From assembly GCA_012976225.1 (NCBI GenBank), contig JAAVVG010000028.1, positions 62,001-126,000 on the forward strand: a DNA stretch of 64,000 nt, in the 5' to 3' direction. The DNA comes from Golubevia sp. BC0850 (lineage: Eukaryota; Basidiomycota; Exobasidiomycetes; Golubeviales; Golubeviaceae). Within the stretch, counting starts at the first letter, position 1; each line of letters begins with the position of its first letter. Positions 33,269 to 44,909 of the stretch are shown here, one piece after another. The notes under the pieces are model-generated. The model searched no databases. It worked only from the letters and a program-made list of their open reading frames with translations, and was not told the DNA's origin. The position numbers were made by a program, and so were the translations under genes.

Positions 33269-36026
33269 TTAGTTCTGAGGACTTGAGTCTCGATTCCAAA
33301 TTTCTGCCTTGGTCCATTTAGCAGAGTTCCAGTTGGGGGTTTGAGTAGTTGATTGAGAGAAAGAACTGTCGTGAGAGATCCTTCTGTTTGAGTCACGTTT
33401 TCCTTGAGTTACCTCTCTTGCGTAGTTGAGCTCGGAGACTCCGGGAACGGATTGAGAGGGTAGGTCTTTGGAGAGGTGGGAGGTAGAGGAACCAGGACCT
33501 GAAGTTCGAGAGAGACTCTCGGACAAAGGATCCGGAGTGATGAAAGAGTCGATGCCTCTGCCTTCATAAATCGATTCTGCTCGAGCAGCAGACGACTCCG
33601 GATTGAAAGGAGCTACTACTTCCATTTGAGAGTATCGTTGGAGTTCTTTTCCTTTCTCCAAGTCTCCAGAGTCGGAACGATGACGGGTTAAAGGCTCTTG
33701 GCTAGACATGCTTCTGAAGGCCGGCCTCTCCTTGGCAGAAGTCGTCCCCAAGTCCTTCTCTTGAGCATCTAGATCTGTAACTGACTTCCGGGATCTCAGC
33801 CCTCGAGAGAGGGCAGGAGCGTTGAGACGAAGTGTTTCCACCTTGGGTTGGGAGCCACCGCTGCGAGACTTGGATCTGCGGACCTTGAAGAGGGGAGCGA
33901 AGGTTTCGTCTAAGAAAGAGCCATAGGTTTTGGTGAAGATAGAAAAGAATGACAGAGATCCAAAAACTGCTGCCAGCCAGGCTTGATGAGGCGACGAGGG
34001 GAGGTATCAAGTGTAAGTTAAATGATTGTAGACTGACTTCCAAACACTCTCTATCCTTTTGAAACGCCATCTAGTCAGAGTCGCTGGTGAGATACTTCTG
34101 CTCCATAAAGTTGTGCAAAATAAGTCAAGAAAAGCTCGATACTCACCGACTTGAAGGTTGTAGATTCTGAAAATTGACTCCATCTTCGAAGGAGAAGTAA
34201 TAGAAGCTTCATAGAACGTGATGGCAATATAAATAGTGACGCTGATGTAGCCGACGATTCCCAGGAGTATAGAACCAGACATCACGATGATAGTAGTCAA
34301 AGCAGATTGAAGAACTGCTGCTCTTTCCGTAGCAGTTCTAGCTTGAGTCACTTTTGCTTGAGCTCCTTTGACAGGCGGAAAGAACGTCGACTGGGCAGCT
34401 CTACGGACAAAAGCGAAGGAGTTCGAAATCAAAATGAAGTTCAAACCTGAGTCTAAAAGTTCTTCTGTCGACTCACCTAGTTTCTTCCTCCGCAGCCGCT
34501 CTCTCATCCTTGGTGGTCATAAAATCTGACATCTGACTTGTTCCAGTTAGAGACCTGAATCCCCCACCAAACAGTTTGGTTTTCGTTACACTGATTTGCT
34601 GCTTCAAAGTTGAGATCAAGAAAACAGCTGCAATGATGTAAAAAATGAGAAGTAAGAAGGCAAAGCAACAGAAGCAAATGAATCCGAGAGTAATCCACCA
34701 AATCGAATTGGAATAGGTGTACCAGATTTGTAGAGCAGAAGCTTCTTGCTGTGCTGATATGGGAGTTGTAGAAGACTGAGATCTCAGTTCGAAATCCAAA
34801 GAATGCCAGAGCTGAGCGGCGTGACCTGTTGAAAAGGATGTAGAAGATCGGATCAGATAACCAACCCAATTTTTTTTCAAAGTGAAAGAGAAGATGAACT
34901 CACGATACTCTCTCCCACCCAGAGATCCAAGGGATACAATGACAACAGTAACGATAAGTGGGAAGCCAATACAGAGTACATTCAGTAACCAAGGAGGCGG
35001 TAAGAAAGACCTTGGATTGAATCTAGATTCTTTTCCACTGGTTCGGTTCAAAACCCCGGGAGAGATGTAGAAGCAACCGACACAGCCTATAGGCATGGAG
35101 AGACGACAGAAAGGTTAGAACGACATCTCAAAGCCTTGCTCTCAGTAGACTTGACTTTAAATTAGACATACTGAGGAATTTAATTACTCACCACTCCAAG
35201 CACCATAGAACAAAGGCAGAAATGCGTAGAGAAAAAAGTAAGCTCGACCGTCAGGCGAGAGCTGACGAGTATCGATAGCTCGGTGAAAGAAGATGTACGA
35301 GAACCAAGTAATCGCGAAGAGACCCTCGAAGAATACGAAAGATCTGAAGGGAAAGACAGGTCAGATGGGAAACCAATGACAGATAGGGTCGGAAAAATCA
35401 GCAGTAGAATTTATCGATCGACTTCAACGAACTCCATGCCTTCATCCCCTCTGCTAGTCCTTCTTCTCCTCGACACGTCTTCACGATCTCTTGGGACACC
35501 GTTTGCTCTCAGAACTCCCCATCACCCAGGAGTATCCTGAACCAAGATTATCTCAACAAAAGACTTCGCCGACTTACGCTGTGCTGTTTGGAATGACGAG
35601 CTTGGTTTCCGAGCTCGTTTGCTGAACTCGAATTAGCCAGAAAGTTCTCTGATACAGTTGACGCCCGATAATCATTATACCACTTGCGAGAATCACAAAG
35701 ACTATCGCAACCACAATCCAAATTTGGATGTAGAAGCTATCTCCCAAATCAAAAAAGAAGAAACCTTCCAGGAAATCTCTGAGCTCTGTTGAAGTCGAGA
35801 GAAATGGAAAGAAAAGGGAGGAGGTTCAGCACTTTCAGCCATCGACATTCAGCTTTCCAAGCACCAAGGAAGACCCCTACATTAAAACCATTCTATTTCT
35901 TGCTACTAGCTCCTAGAGCCTCAAATGAAATCTGAGCTCACCTTGGGTCTCATTCGAGCCAAATTGTGGCAGGTGAAGATCGTGAACTGAAGCAGGACTG
36001 CCATCAAATCTGGGAAGCAGCTTCAT
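33269..36026 (-). CDS. seven-helix integral membrane protein of unknown function
   Basis: Seven exons join in frame: 36026-35942, 35785-35578, 35343-35192, 35086-34904, 34825-34477, 34400-34147, 33981-33269; 647 residues. Predicted membrane spans in order: IQIWIVVAIVFVILASGIMI, FVFFEGLFAITWFSYIFF, FFLYAFLPLFYGAWSG, WLLNVLCIGFPLIVTVVIVS, WWITLGFICFCCFAFLLLIF, SALTTIIVMSGSILLGIVGY and AWLAAVFGSLSFFSIFTKTY. The acidic N-terminus has an N-glycosylation sequon (NET), and the 200-residue tail is Ser/Arg-rich with many SP/RxxS sites, so an outside-in orientation like a G-protein-coupled receptor is plausible. I see none of the fungal pheromone, cAMP-type or opsin receptor motifs. The penultimate join (34147/33981) uses an AAG acceptor, the weakest in the model. 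Confidence 0.75.
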
Positions 36027-36522
36027 CTTCGTTACCCAAGTTTGGTCTCAACTTTCGCAGCGAGGGGGAACGAGAATCAAAATCTTTTTGGATCGACTTT
36101 ATATAGGTTTTCTCAAGTTGAGATTGGACCCCTCCTTAGGGCTGCAGGCCGTGCTTAGGGAATTGAGGGAGAACTCAACTAGAGAATCGGTTCCCTTACT
36201 TCACTATTTTTTCTCTCCTGAATTGAGGATTCAAAAATCCTGTCTGAGCGTCTGCGCGTCTGACCCCAAATTTCGGTGCGGATTTGAGGGGATTAAGGGG
36301 TAGTGGAATAAATGGAGGTCCAGACCTGAGATCCGACCGAGATGAAAGGACTCATTCCAAATCTTCGACTCAAGAGTGAAAAAAGTCCTCAAAGCTTAAG
36401 AGGGAAGGCTGTGGACCGGTGAAAGAATTGAGAGGTCTCGGATCACGTCCAGTTGCAGAAGGGAACGAGTCAACTCAGTTTTGGAAGTCTGTATATGTCT
36501 CACTCTATCTTCTGAATACAGC
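36027..36522. other. intergenic, no gene seen
   Basis: Promoter side of the seven-helix gene and 3' side of the next F-box-like gene. Apart from the TATA-like box, nothing stands out. Confidence 0.5.
36097..36105 (-). promoter_or_regulatory. TATA-like box of the seven-helix gene
   Basis: TATATAAAG on the minus strand lies 71-79 bases above the ATG at 36026. Its place and sequence suit a core promoter. Confidence 0.45.
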
Positions 36523-38042
36523 TCATCTACTTCTGAGTTTTTCAAACCCTTCCACCTCGACAAGAGAAATGTCTTTCGACTGGCAGGCAGCTTTTAGTCC
36601 TTCATTCCCCAACACATGTTCTTCCAACCTCAACTCTTCAATCCCTTCCGGCATTCTATTCTCCACCAGAAGATCCACCAAGACTTCTATTCCCTGTCTG
36701 GATCTATCGTCTATTCCAACTCGATTGAAACCTAATGCCTTTCTCTGAGCTAGAGATAAACCTTCGACTCTCACATCTTCCAGCTCAGAAGAGAATGGAC
36801 CTCGAAGTTCCAAAACCCGCAGCTTGGCAGGAAAAGTTTGAAGCGAAAATCCAGAAGATGAAGGCGAAAGAGTTGAAGAGTAGAGAAAATCTAAAGCCAT
36901 CATTGTCAAGTGCTTGAGAGAACTGAAGTGGGATAATGGAGCTGAGAGATGGAGAACCAACCAGTCAACTCTTGAATCAGAAGTCGATCAATCATAGCAA
37001 GATACTCAATAGTGAAGGTGTCGATCCAACAAGGCTTAATTCTTCCATTGTCAGAAAAGAACGGAGCCGGTAAAAGGCTGAGACACTCCAAGGTTTCACC
37101 AGATTGCTGTAGTCCTTCCATCAAATGTAATCCACCTGAAGAGGTTAGTGTGGTCAAGCCTATACTGAGGGAGATAAGTCGTTTCGGAATTAAGCAGAGA
37201 TCCTTCAAAGCGATAAGATCTTCGTAAAGTAAATCGAGATGTTTGATCGTCGAAGTACCTGCTGCTGCTGGAAGGATCGGTTCTCCTTGACCACATATAT
37301 CATGTAACCAATTGCCGACAAGCCTTAGATGTTGAAGGTTAGGTAGAGAGGTAATAGAGACTATATGGTGCGGTCGAAGTATTCGAAGAGAACTGTCGAG
37401 ATTTTCAAAGTCTGGATTGAGATTAGAATGACTTGAGTTTGAAGAGACTATCAAAGTGAACTTTTTAATACTTGCTAATCCTTTAGGGATTGTTCCCAAA
37501 TTTTCATTCATCAAGCTAATGAGTTGTAATGGAAGACGATTCCGTTCCTCATTGGCCGCATTGGGTAAAGACTCTGAGACCAATTCTTCTAGATTCTCCA
37601 ACAGATCCAATGCCTCTTCTCTAAGTTTAGCCATTCGAATCTTCCGACCAGTGGTACTAGGAAGAGAAGCACTTGTCGGAAAACCATATCTTTCGAGCAG
37701 AGAGTTAGTTATTCTCCTCACTCCGCTGAGCGAAAACAGAGCTTCTGGATCGTGAAGGAATACTAGTTTGGTAATCTTCTTAATGATTTGAGGATTTGAT
37801 CTTAACCAGGTGAGGAAATCACGGTAGGAACTCTCTTTAAGAACTATTCCTTGACAGAAGATTGGTAGAGTTAAAGAGTGAATGAGTGGAGAGGTTTCAA
37901 GAAGATTGCGGAGAGAACAGAAATCACCTGAAAGTTGAGTGTGGAAGGAGCAACAATTGGAAGATGAAGGTAAGTTGCTGATGATTTGAAGAAGCGTTTC
38001 GGTTGGAATCATTGGAGCGTGAGAGGGTGAGACTTGAGACAT
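36523..38042 (-). pseudogene. F-box/LRR-like gene with one frame break (type C)
   Basis: The ATG at 38042 opens MIPTETLLQIISNLPSSSNC, a degenerate F-box, followed by PLIHSLTLPIFCQGIVL and a 280-residue leucine-rich body (ITSLPNLQHLRLVGNWLHDI, TIKHLDLLYEDLIALKDLCL, RLISLSIGLTTLTSSGG, TLECLSLLPAPFF). That frame closes at 36906. The next frame overlaps and continues the same style (WLVLHLSAPLSHFSSLKHLT, FPAKLRVLELRGPF) to 36523. The switch falls near 36970 where no GT...AG pair can fit, so I read it as a single-base indel in the genome or assembly. Otherwise the gene would encode about 500 residues without introns. It is not obviously paralogous to the type A or B copies beyond general architecture. 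Confidence 0.6.
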
Positions 38043-38515
38043 TGGAAGGTGACGTGGAAGGAAGAGGTCAAGAGGAGAAGAAGGGCTCTCCTCTCTACTG
38101 GAAGGTCTGTCTATCTTATTCCCGGTGAGATAATGATTTGTTAGTGTAATGTTTGAGAGGAAGGAAGAGACAAGATCTCAAGATGACACGAGATGGGGTG
38201 TGACAAGAGCAGACGTAGTACATCTAGCCTCTCTTATCAACCGGCAGTCAAGGCCCAAGGTCCTCTCTCTCTCTCTTCTCTCTCTCCCCTCCCCCCTCTT
38301 CTTCATCTTCTTGCTCTATAAAAGACAGATTCCTATTCATCCTAACAGAGTTTCAACAGGCCATTGAATAACAATAGAGGCAGATTCCCTTCAAAACCAA
38401 ACCAAACCAAATCCTACTCCTTCAATTCCACAATTCCACATCCTTCGATCTAAACATAGCAACTAACCAATCCAATCCATCTTCCTTTCATCTTCTAATC
38501 TTTCAATTTCAAATC
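38043..38515. other. promoter region of the Ser-rich gene
   Basis: Holds the start side of the F-box-like gene and a well-formed plus-strand promoter: a pyrimidine tract (38260-38310), a TATA box, and a long A/C-rich leader from 38385 to the ATG at 38516. Confidence 0.5.
38317..38324 (+). promoter_or_regulatory. TATA box of the Ser-rich gene
   Basis: TATAAAAG stands 192 bases above the ATG at 38516, directly after a CT-rich tract. TATA plus CT block is the classic layout of strongly expressed fungal genes. Confidence 0.55.
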
Positions 38516-39797
38516 ATGTCATCAACAGCTTCAGCTACTCCAACTTCCATTCCACACTGCGAAAGATCATCCCATCACCATTCCACCTCTGACGATCAAC
38601 AACTGCTGCCACCAATCAACACCAACACTTTTTCTTCCCTTTCATCCTCCTCTTCTTTTTCTGGATCTCCACCATTAGTTTCACCACTGTACGCAGGTGC
38701 AAACAGAGTTTTCGCAGCTTCAACTTCACCAACTCAATCCAGATGGGCTGGTGGAACTTCAGGTAGTCTGAATTCTAGACCTCAACAAGCTGCTCAGTCA
38801 TCTTCATCCCCAAAAGTAGAGAAAGAATATTTTGATGGTCCATGGGGATCAAATGGGATCAAATCAGATACAACTGATTCAAATTCATCTTCAATTGGTC
38901 ATCATAGAAGGGCCACTTCAGGTTCTATTTCATCATCTCTATCCTCTTTAGGAACTAGCGCTAGTGGTGGTGAACCTACTACTCCAAGAGAAACTTCCTC
39001 CAATTCAACTTTAACAAATGGTATGCAACCTTTAGGTAGAGTTCCATCTTTACCTTTAGGAAGTAACGGAAGTTATGAAGCTGCTCAAAAGAGATTGTCA
39101 GGAAGTGGAACTGGCGGTTGGGGAAGTCTTTCGGGTTTCAAGAACAAAGGTGCTGGTTCTCCAACTGAAAAAAACAATGGTGGAATGGGTGGTTTATTAA
39201 GAAGTTTCTCTATCAGTCGTTCAAATGGTCCTTCTTCTCCTCCTTTAGCTTCTCAACCTATCTCAAGTCCCACTTTCAGTAATGCAGTTGCAACTTCCGT
39301 TGGATCTCCTCCTTCTCCTTCCAATACGGGTCAGGCGGCCATCAATCAATCTGCACAACAACAACCTTTGGGAATTGAAGGCAGAGGAAGGAAACCTAGC
39401 GTCGGTCAGGGTGGAAAGAGGAGGCCAAGTCCAGTGAGTGTTGGATCCCGATCGACGTTGTTGCACCGGAACGGAATAGGAGGGTTGATTTTGAAAGATT
39501 GGGGACTTCAGGAAGTGGGATTCGTTCGCTTTGCAGTAGAAACAGGGCTCCGATGCTGAACCTTCGAGGGCCAGAACGCTGCGCTTCGCAGAGTCATCCC
39601 TTCGACTTCTCTTTTCTCTCTCTTTGACCGATTGAATGCCGCTAGTCTAGCACGGGTTCCTTCCTCTTCCCATACAAGATATCTCGAGACGCCTAAATCT
39701 CCATTTCCGACTCCTTACTGACCTCTCTCTCTCTCTCTCTCTTTTCTCCAACCAGATGGGCGAAAGACTTCTCATGGGTCACTTCAGTGCCCATTAA
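38516..39797 (+). CDS. Ser-rich disordered protein with conserved-looking C-terminal exon
   Basis: Two exons join in phase 0: 38516-39433 and 39756-39797; 319 residues. The body is Ser/Thr/Gly-rich and disordered, with clustered basophilic kinase sites: HHRRATSGSISSSLSSLG, LLRSFSISRSNGPSSPP and GRGRKPSVGQGGKRRPSP. The 42-nt last exon gives MGERLLMGHFSAH, completing RRPSPMGERLLMGHF, a tail I believe is shared by other basidiomycete Ser-rich proteins, though I cannot check that here. Reading through the donor (CCAGTGAGT) instead would add 41 unrelated residues and stop at 39559. The intron is 322 nt and carries a (CT)n run just before its acceptor. Function is unknown; the site pattern suggests a phospho-regulated adaptor. 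Confidence 0.65.
39723..39742. repeat. (CT)n run in the intron of the Ser-rich gene
   Basis: Ten CT units serve as the polypyrimidine tract ahead of the acceptor at 39755. Confidence 0.8.
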
Positions 39798-40995
39798 AGA
39801 TTTGCTTTACTCAACTTCTTTCAGTTCAGCTACTCTAGCATCAGAACGATAATCTATAATCCAAACAAAACCCTCCAAAATAATGAAAAGGACCTCTTTG
39901 ACGACTTCGCTACTATATAACTAGAGGACTCAAGTTTACTGAAGACTTTTAGCTCTTTGAGTCTAAGAAGGAATCTTTTAGAAGATTAGATCGTATTCTT
40001 CAAGGAGTATCAAAGGGAATTAAGAATCCATACTATCTGTTTTTGTTCAAATGATCAATTCTCGATTGGGTTTCTTCAACCTTATTTCTTCGTCCGCTTT
40101 CAAATTCTCTGTATTAATAGCTCAACTTCTTACTCAAGTTTCGACAGCTACTCTCCGGACTTTCCCAAAATCTAGCAAATCCAGTAGCTTCTCCTTTCCT
40201 TTTCCACCTTTCTGCTCAAGAACCCCCCCCCCCCAATCTCCCACTCTACTCTCTCTTTCATCTTAGTCCACGGTTCCCAAGCAAGTTCCTTTCCCCTTTT
40301 TACAAATTTATTCTGCGATCGATATCAAGTTTCTTCTTAGTCCTTCAAGCAATCTCCTCGACGTCCTTTTCTGTTCAGATCATCAACCATAACTTTCTCT
40401 CATATCTCTTCTTGAATAAGCACCTGCTCTCTTCCTTTTTCTTCTCTGTCTGTTGTAACTAAAATAATATTAACGAATTGGCTCTTGTTGAATTGGGGTA
40501 CAGTGTCGACGCTTTTGAATCTGAAATTAAATGTTTCGTCTTCTCTTCTGCTCTGTTTCACCTTTGGCGCCGGGCTATCACTGCTGTCGGCCTCCGAGTC
40601 TTGAACATCTCTCTACGTAGACGAATGTCTTTTCGTGAGGAGAGATGAGTCCTCTCCTCTCCTCTCCTAGGAGAAAAGTCACTCAGCCCCACGTGGCAGA
40701 CTGGCAGCACAACCGAAGAAAAAGGCGAACAGATGAAAGGAAAATCAACCAACCTTCTTTACCTTCGTCTGAACTTGTTTGCTCCTCACCTCAATTCTTA
40801 CAGCTATTGGAATCCTACGAATTGACTCAACAGAATCAGCCAAAAGCAGAGCGACGGGTACCGAAAGTCTCCATTTCAACCTCTTGAATTCTTCAAAGGA
40901 ACTAGCTGTTGGCAAGAATTTGACTCGACCTCATTCATCCTATCACTTCTTCCCAGCCTTAATCCAGTCTGGCTACTCTTCGAAACCCAAGGAAG
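39798..40995. other. gene-poor stretch
   Basis: About 1.2 kb, pyrimidine-rich on the plus strand, with a run of about 12 C at 40223-40234. It separates the Ser-rich gene from the HSP70 pseudogene. I see no gene. Confidence 0.5.
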
Positions 40996-43266
40996 ATGAA
41001 ACCAATTGGAATCGATCTAGGTTGGTAAAATCGGCATGAAAGAGAGATGGTTCCGGTCCATTCGTTCGTTCTTGTAGACCAGACACTCCTTTCTCATTAC
41101 TCCTCCTTATGCTCCTATTCAACAGGAACTACCTATAGCTGCGTTGCAGTATGGCAAAATGAGAGGGCTGAAGTAAGCTCAGAAGGGTTCCTTGAAACTG
41201 AGGGACCTTTGCTCACTCGAGCTTCACCTTTGCTTTTCTCTTCTCTCTTAGATCATCACCAACGATCAGGGAAATAGGATCATTCCTTCTTACAGTGAGC
41301 CTTGAGATTAAGTGATAAGTGATCTCTCTAGCCCTGTTAGTGCAATTACTAATTCTGATCTCTCCCTCCATCTAGTCGCTTTCAATGAGGCCGAAAGTCT
41401 CATTGGAGTTTCTGCCAAGAATCAGGTAGCCATGAATCCGGAAAACACAGGTTCGTCGAGTCAAGGTTTTTTTCGGAGATCTCTGCGAGAAGGGTAACGA
41501 AGAGAAGTTCCTAATTTCTTCTCTCTCTCTTACCTTCGTCCTTCAACCAGAGTCTTTGATGCTAAGCGTCTCATCGGACGGAACTTCTCGGATGCGGAAG
41601 TCCAAGCTGACATGAAGCATTGGCCATTCAAGATCATCGATATGGCTGGAAAACCAAAAAATCAAGATTCAGTACAAGGGAGAGGACGAGGTCTTCACTC
41701 CAGAGGAAATCTCATCCATGGTTCTAAATAAGATGAAGGAAACTGCCGAAACCTACTCAGGCGGAACTGTCAAGGACGCTGTCGTCACCGTTCCAGCTTA
41801 CTTCAACGATTCTCAAAACCATCGCAGGTCTGAATGGCTTGCGTATCATCAGCGAGCCGACGGCCGCAGCTGGGGCCTATGGATTGGAGAAGATGGGAAA
41901 GGAGGAGAAGAACGTTCTCGTATTCGATCTAGGGGGAGGAACTTTCGATGTCTCTAACTTAACTATTGGAGACGGAGCTTATGAGGTTAAGGCAACTGGT
42001 GGAGATACGCACTTGGGAGGAGAAGACATCAACAACCGGCTTGTCAGCCATTTCGTTCAAGAATTCAAACGCAAGACTAAGAAAGACATTTCCACAAACG
42101 CTCGTGCTCTCAGTCGTCTGCGCGGAGGTTGCGAGCGTCTCAAGAGAGCTCTCTCTTCTGTCGCCCAAGGACAGTTGGAGGTTGACTGCCTTTTTGAGGG
42201 CATCGATTTCTACACTTCCTTGACTCGTCCTCGCCTAGAGGAGCTCTGCGAAGACCTTTTCACAAACACCATCGAGACAGTCGAGAAGGTCCTCAAGGAT
42301 CCGAAGATTGACAAGGGATCAGTGGATGAGATAGTCTTGATTGGAGGTTCACCTCGTATTCCAAAAGTTCAAAAACTTCTTCAAGACTTCTTCAATGGAC
42401 GTGAACTCAACACGTCCATCAATCCAGACGAGGCCGTTGCCGACGGAGCCGCCATTCTATCTGGAGACGCATCTGACAACGCTCCACTTTTCTACCTCCT
42501 CGAGTCGCACCCCTCTCATTAGGGGTCGATGTAGTAGGTGATATATTCGCTCCTGCCATCGAGAGAAACAGTACCGTCCCTGTCAAGAAGACAAAAGGTT
42601 TCACCACCTCCTACGACAACCAGACATCAATGCAATATCAGGTCTTCGAGGGAGAGCGTCCCTGTATCAAGGACAACCATTTATTGGGGATGTTCAGCTT
42701 TTCCGGAATCTCGCCTGCCCCTCGTGGAGTCCCGAAAATTGATGTCACCTTCGATCTTGATGCCATCGCCATTTTTAACGTCACTGCTACGGACAAGGGG
42801 ACTTGAACTTCTGCAAAGGCGAGTCTCTTTTCTCTTGGCCGGTAGGTGTCTAATCTTCGTCTCTCTTCTTTCCTTTGTTGTTTCTGATCTTTCTTCTTTC
42901 TCGTATCGCCTTCTCATTCTCATTTTCTCCTCCCTCTTCTCTCCGCTCTTCAGATCACTATCGCGAACGATAACGGGCGTCTCTCCGAAAGCAATATCGA
43001 TAGAATGGTATTGGATGCTAAAAGATACAAGATCGAGGACCAAGCAGCCAGCTGCTGCTCGTATCGCTGCCAAATTTGAACTGGAGTCGTACAGGTACGA
43101 CTTGCGCAACTCTATCAACAAGCTAGCTAGCTACAATCGAGAGGTGCTCAGGACTGCCATAGAAAGCACTACGAGCTGGTTGGACGACAATCAGGAGGCC
43201 AAATAGGAGGAATTCGAAGGACAGAAGAAAGAACTCAAAGCAACTGCGGATCTACTAGGTGTCTGA
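40996..43266 (+). pseudogene. cytosolic HSP70 (SSA-type) pseudogene that kept its introns
   Basis: Nearly the whole chaperone can be followed: [151 protein letters not shown], then the substrate-binding part (TKGFTTSYDNQTSMQYQVFE, GVPKIDVTFDLDAIAIFNVT) and the helical lid. Breaks: an extra A near 41656 shifts the frame; about 22 nt are missing after FNDSQ near 41816; a small deletion near 42505 leads to TAG; TGA near 42804; a further shift near 43050; TAG at 43204. Splice-like gaps still separate the first five segments, so this is a decayed gene duplicate, not an mRNA copy. Confidence 0.85.
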
Positions 43267-43891
43267 ATCGACTCGACCTGAAACGCTCCAGATGGCAGGT
43301 GTATTCCACTCTTTCGCCTTTGAGAATCAATGTTTACTGATGTTTTGATTAGCACACTTCGTTATTATGTTATTCGTGGGATGACTTATTTCTTTCTCGA
43401 ACAACCGATCGACTGAGCAGCAAGGTTCTCTCTGAGCAAGGGATCTTCCTTCTCTTGGAGTGCAACACTTCATTTTGACCAATGGACGATGAGTTGAAAT
43501 CCAGATTTGAATCTTCAAACGGTAAACGAGGTCACTATCCTGTTGGTTGGACGCGAGTAGACTGGGATGGGCTGAGCAGCGAGCGAACGAGGAGGACGAG
43601 GGTCTGACACAACTGGGCTTAAAAACACAGCGCTCTGCACCTTTCCTCCTTCCTCTCCCCTCACTACTTTCAATTTTCTTTTTGACAAATATCTTAATCG
43701 ACACTTTCAGACAGGTGAGCCATAGAAAGTGTAGGCGACATTATAGCAAAGATATTGAGCTGACGAAGAACCCTCTTTCAACTCCTGTTCCGTTCTACCC
43801 ACCCTATTCCATCCGCCTTTCTCATTCTCTTGCAGTCCTACTCTTTTGATCTCTATTCTAAAACTCAGCTGGTCTTTCTCTCTAGCACAAG
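43267..43891. other. intergenic, no gene seen
   Basis: Between the HSP70 pseudogene and the second type B F-box remnant. It is CT-rich just before the ATG at 43892. No gene is seen. Confidence 0.5.
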
Positions 43892-44909
43892 ATGAGCATT
43901 AACCAGGTTTTTCCTTCAGAGACTCTAGTCTCCGCCTTTTCAGCCCTGTCCGTCGAGGAGGTCGTTCGGCTCAGAGAGATCTGCAAACACTGGAGCGTAA
44001 TCGTAGATGGAACCCAGAACTTATTGAGAGTGCTAGATCTGTCAGAAGTAGACCTCGACCTGGAGACAGCTCAATCTGCCGTCGAATAATTCGACAAGAG
44101 AAGCGGATCCACTCTCAAAGAGATCTCACTGGCCTTCAGGGACGATCCAACTCTGAACCTTCAAAGGATCTTCCTCGATATTCAAAAATCCAAAGCAACT
44201 ATTCAAGTCTTCAACATTTTAAGCTTTCCAATTTCAAGCATCTTAACATCTGCCTACTTTCTACTTTCAACTTCCAACCTTCTCCAACATGGTAGATTTC
44301 AGACTAATCTTCTCTGGCACTTCCAAGACATACATCAAAAGGAAAGATCTGCTCAATCGCAAGTCTCTTCAAGTACTTTGGCTACCCTCTCTAGCCGGTC
44401 TTCCTAGCCAACATCCTTCCCTCTTCCAGACCCTCTCCTCCCTAGCAGTCGAGCAGCCTCTCACGCATGAAGGACGGAGAAAGATTCTAGAGCCAAGTTC
44501 TGGAACCTTGAAGCATCTCAACATCGCCATAGTTCCGCAAGAAGACGTTCCAATCAATCCACTTCGTTTCCCTTCGCTTCAGGTTCTCGAGCTAGAAGAG
44601 CTTTCGGAGATTCAACTCTTATTTTTGCTAGGCTGGGAACAGATCAACAGCAACTGCCCATGCTTGCGAGTTCTCAGGCTCAGTGGACCCGAGCTCTTGG
44701 GAGGAGCCGAACTTTTACTTGCTCTTCAGGCTAGAGATAAGAGCAGAAAAGCTGGATTGGAGATAGGTGGGATGAAGATCGAGCCTCTCAAGAAGCTTGC
44801 CATCAACTTCGAAGGTTACAAGCCTGAGCAGCTGAAGCAGTCCAGAGAGTTGGTGGCAGGGGTGGTCGACTGGGATGAAGAGCCAGAAGACTGGGAGGAC
44901 CATTCGTGA
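43892..44909 (+). pseudogene. F-box/LRR-like gene remnant (type B, copy 2)
   Basis: An ATG at 43892 starts a good F-box (FPSETLVSAFSALSVEEVVR, LREICKHWSVIVDGTQNLLR). The frame meets TAA at 44087 in the context AVE-stop-FDKRSGSTLKEI; copy 1 at the same point has Gln (IDQFDEKSGSTLEDV), so a C-to-T change in a Gln codon explains it. The frame then continues to about 44220, shifts, and resumes at 44289 as SLQVLWLPSLAGLP, TLKHLNIAIVPQEDV, LQVLELEELSEI, CPCLRVLRLSGPEL and IEPLKKLAINFEGY to TGA at 44907. The C-terminal 206 codons are clean. Copy 1 is broken at other points, so each copy decayed on its own. Confidence 0.72.
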
